Shown here: in pieces, positions 63,937 through 64,000 of the stretch | Numbering within the stretch: the first letter of the stretch is position 1 | Layout of the letters: each line of letters starts with the position of its first letter | Source: Auanema rhodensis | Taxonomy: Eukaryota > Nematoda > Chromadorea > Rhabditida > Rhabditidae | Direction of reading: 5' to 3' | DNA length: 64,000 nucleotides | NCBI GenBank assembly: GCA_964057225.1 | Contig: OZ059894.1 | Coordinates: 1,674,001-1,738,000, forward strand | Made by a program: the position numbers and the translations under genes | The notes under the pieces: generated by a model | Seen by the model: only the letters and a program-made list of their open reading frames with translations | The model's database searches: none | What the model was told of the DNA's origin: nothing

Positions 63937-64000
63937 AATCGAGGATATAAGTGTGAACTTATATCAGTTGATATCTCGGTGCATTTTTAAGCTAGCGCAA
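63937..64000. repeat. Partial monomer at window end (64 bp)
   Basis: Unit positions 1-64 of the next monomer, with G19 and A63. The array clearly continues beyond the window. Confidence 0.95.

Larger units (their letters stand above)
1..64000. repeat. Satellite DNA array, 351-bp unit, 182 complete copies plus a fragment
   Basis: The whole window is head-to-tail copies of one 351-bp unit in a single orientation. Unit starts fall at 1 + 351n up to 50545; after one 405-bp unit they continue from 50950 to 63937. Apart from that 54-bp insertion I found no net length change. Copies differ by substitutions, a few per cent at most between distant copies and none noticed between some neighbours. No gene is present: because 351 is divisible by 3, any open frame would run on through the array, but the consensus has stops in all six frames and no open stretch beyond about 140 nt. 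Length, AT-richness and higher-order structure fit eukaryotic heterochromatic satellite DNA. The family name and host are not recognised. Confidence 0.98.
19306..64000. repeat. Right sequence block, M56 to window end
   Basis: From M56 nearly every unit reads TTTTTTCAAGG (C at unit position 295). New diagnostic states appear: T105, T119, A92, T209, G253, G258, T96, T19 and, after 50 kb, C115. These occur in linked combinations that recur in order, forming multimer units. The change from the left block happens within one or two monomers, with M56 itself mixed: CATTGC, AAATTAAT and GTATATG as in M14/M22/M27, but TTTTTTCAAGG instead of TTCTCAAGG. Confidence 0.75.

Noticed and set aside
1-64000. 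CRISPR array (regular direct repeats)
   Set aside because: There is no alternation of short repeat and unique spacer; the entire 351-bp unit repeats, and spacing is far outside CRISPR range.
1-64000. Protein-coding repeats (tandem domain gene), since 351 is divisible by 3
   Set aside because: Walking stops in the consensus on both strands shows several in every frame; the longest open stretch is about 140 nt, with no splice or promoter context.
1-64000. Insertion of a transposable element or other foreign sequence
   Set aside because: Unit starts stay in register across the whole window, with one 54-bp exception made of satellite sequence, so nothing else is inserted.
1-64000. Assignment to a named satellite (Drosophila 1.688 group, Tribolium TCAST and similar, all near 350-360 bp)
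   Set aside because: Length is similar, but I could not match the sequence from memory; a database search with one monomer would decide.
1-64000. Telomere-type, rDNA spacer or replication-origin arrays
   Set aside because: No TTAGG/TTAGGG tracts, no rRNA sequence and no recognised origin consensus were seen.

Overview
This window is one uninterrupted tandem array of an AT-rich satellite DNA. The unit is 351 bp (about 32% GC, counted on the first unit). Counting from position 1, the start motif AATCGAGGATATAAG recurs at 1, 352, 703, 1054 and so on up to 50545, which is exactly 1 + 144 x 351. One unit, at 50545-50949, is 405 bp long because it carries a 54-bp internal tandem duplication. After it the 351-bp spacing resumes at 50950 and holds to the edge. 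The total is 182 complete units plus a 64-bp fragment (63937-64000). I see no protein-coding gene, RNA gene, transposon, CRISPR array or unique sequence on either strand. Neither edge of the array is in the window.

The material suggests a eukaryotic genome, most likely pericentromeric or other heterochromatin. A unit near two nucleosome repeats in length, high AT, clustered A-tracts, inverted repeats and no CpG depletion (13 CpG in the first unit, about 1.4-1.5 times expectation) would suit an insect or another lightly methylated invertebrate. I cannot name the species or match a named satellite family from the sequence alone.

Below, monomers are numbered M1-M182 from position 1, and 'unit position' means position inside the 351-bp unit. 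Variation is almost entirely single-base substitution at a limited set of sites. These define recurring types: A (T at unit position 105), B (A92 with T119), C (A92, T209, usually G266), D (T19, creating GTTAAC, usually with G253), E (T96), F (C115) and G (G258).

Layout: 1-19305 (M1-M55) is a left block, mostly TTTTTTTAAGG at unit positions 289-299. It has multimer repeats with offsets of 6, 8, 5, 4, 3 and 2 units. From about 19306 the right block almost always reads TTTTTTCAAGG. Types A, B, C, D, E and G appear in it in recurring orders, and F appears only after 50 kb. The clearest higher-order repeats are a 2106-bp hexamer (37558-41769), a 1404-bp tetramer (42823-45630), 702-bp dimers (46684-48087, 50950-52353, 60427-61830) and a 1053-bp trimer in three copies (55513-58671). 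A longer-range relation at 7371 bp (21 units) links 25975-28080 to 33346-35451, and 30889 onward to 38260 onward.

No genes work together here. The biology is that of a satellite evolving by unequal exchange and conversion, with a unit that conserves several hairpin-capable dyads. Searches were by eye, so identity statements mean no difference noticed at the diagnostic sites rather than a computed alignment.
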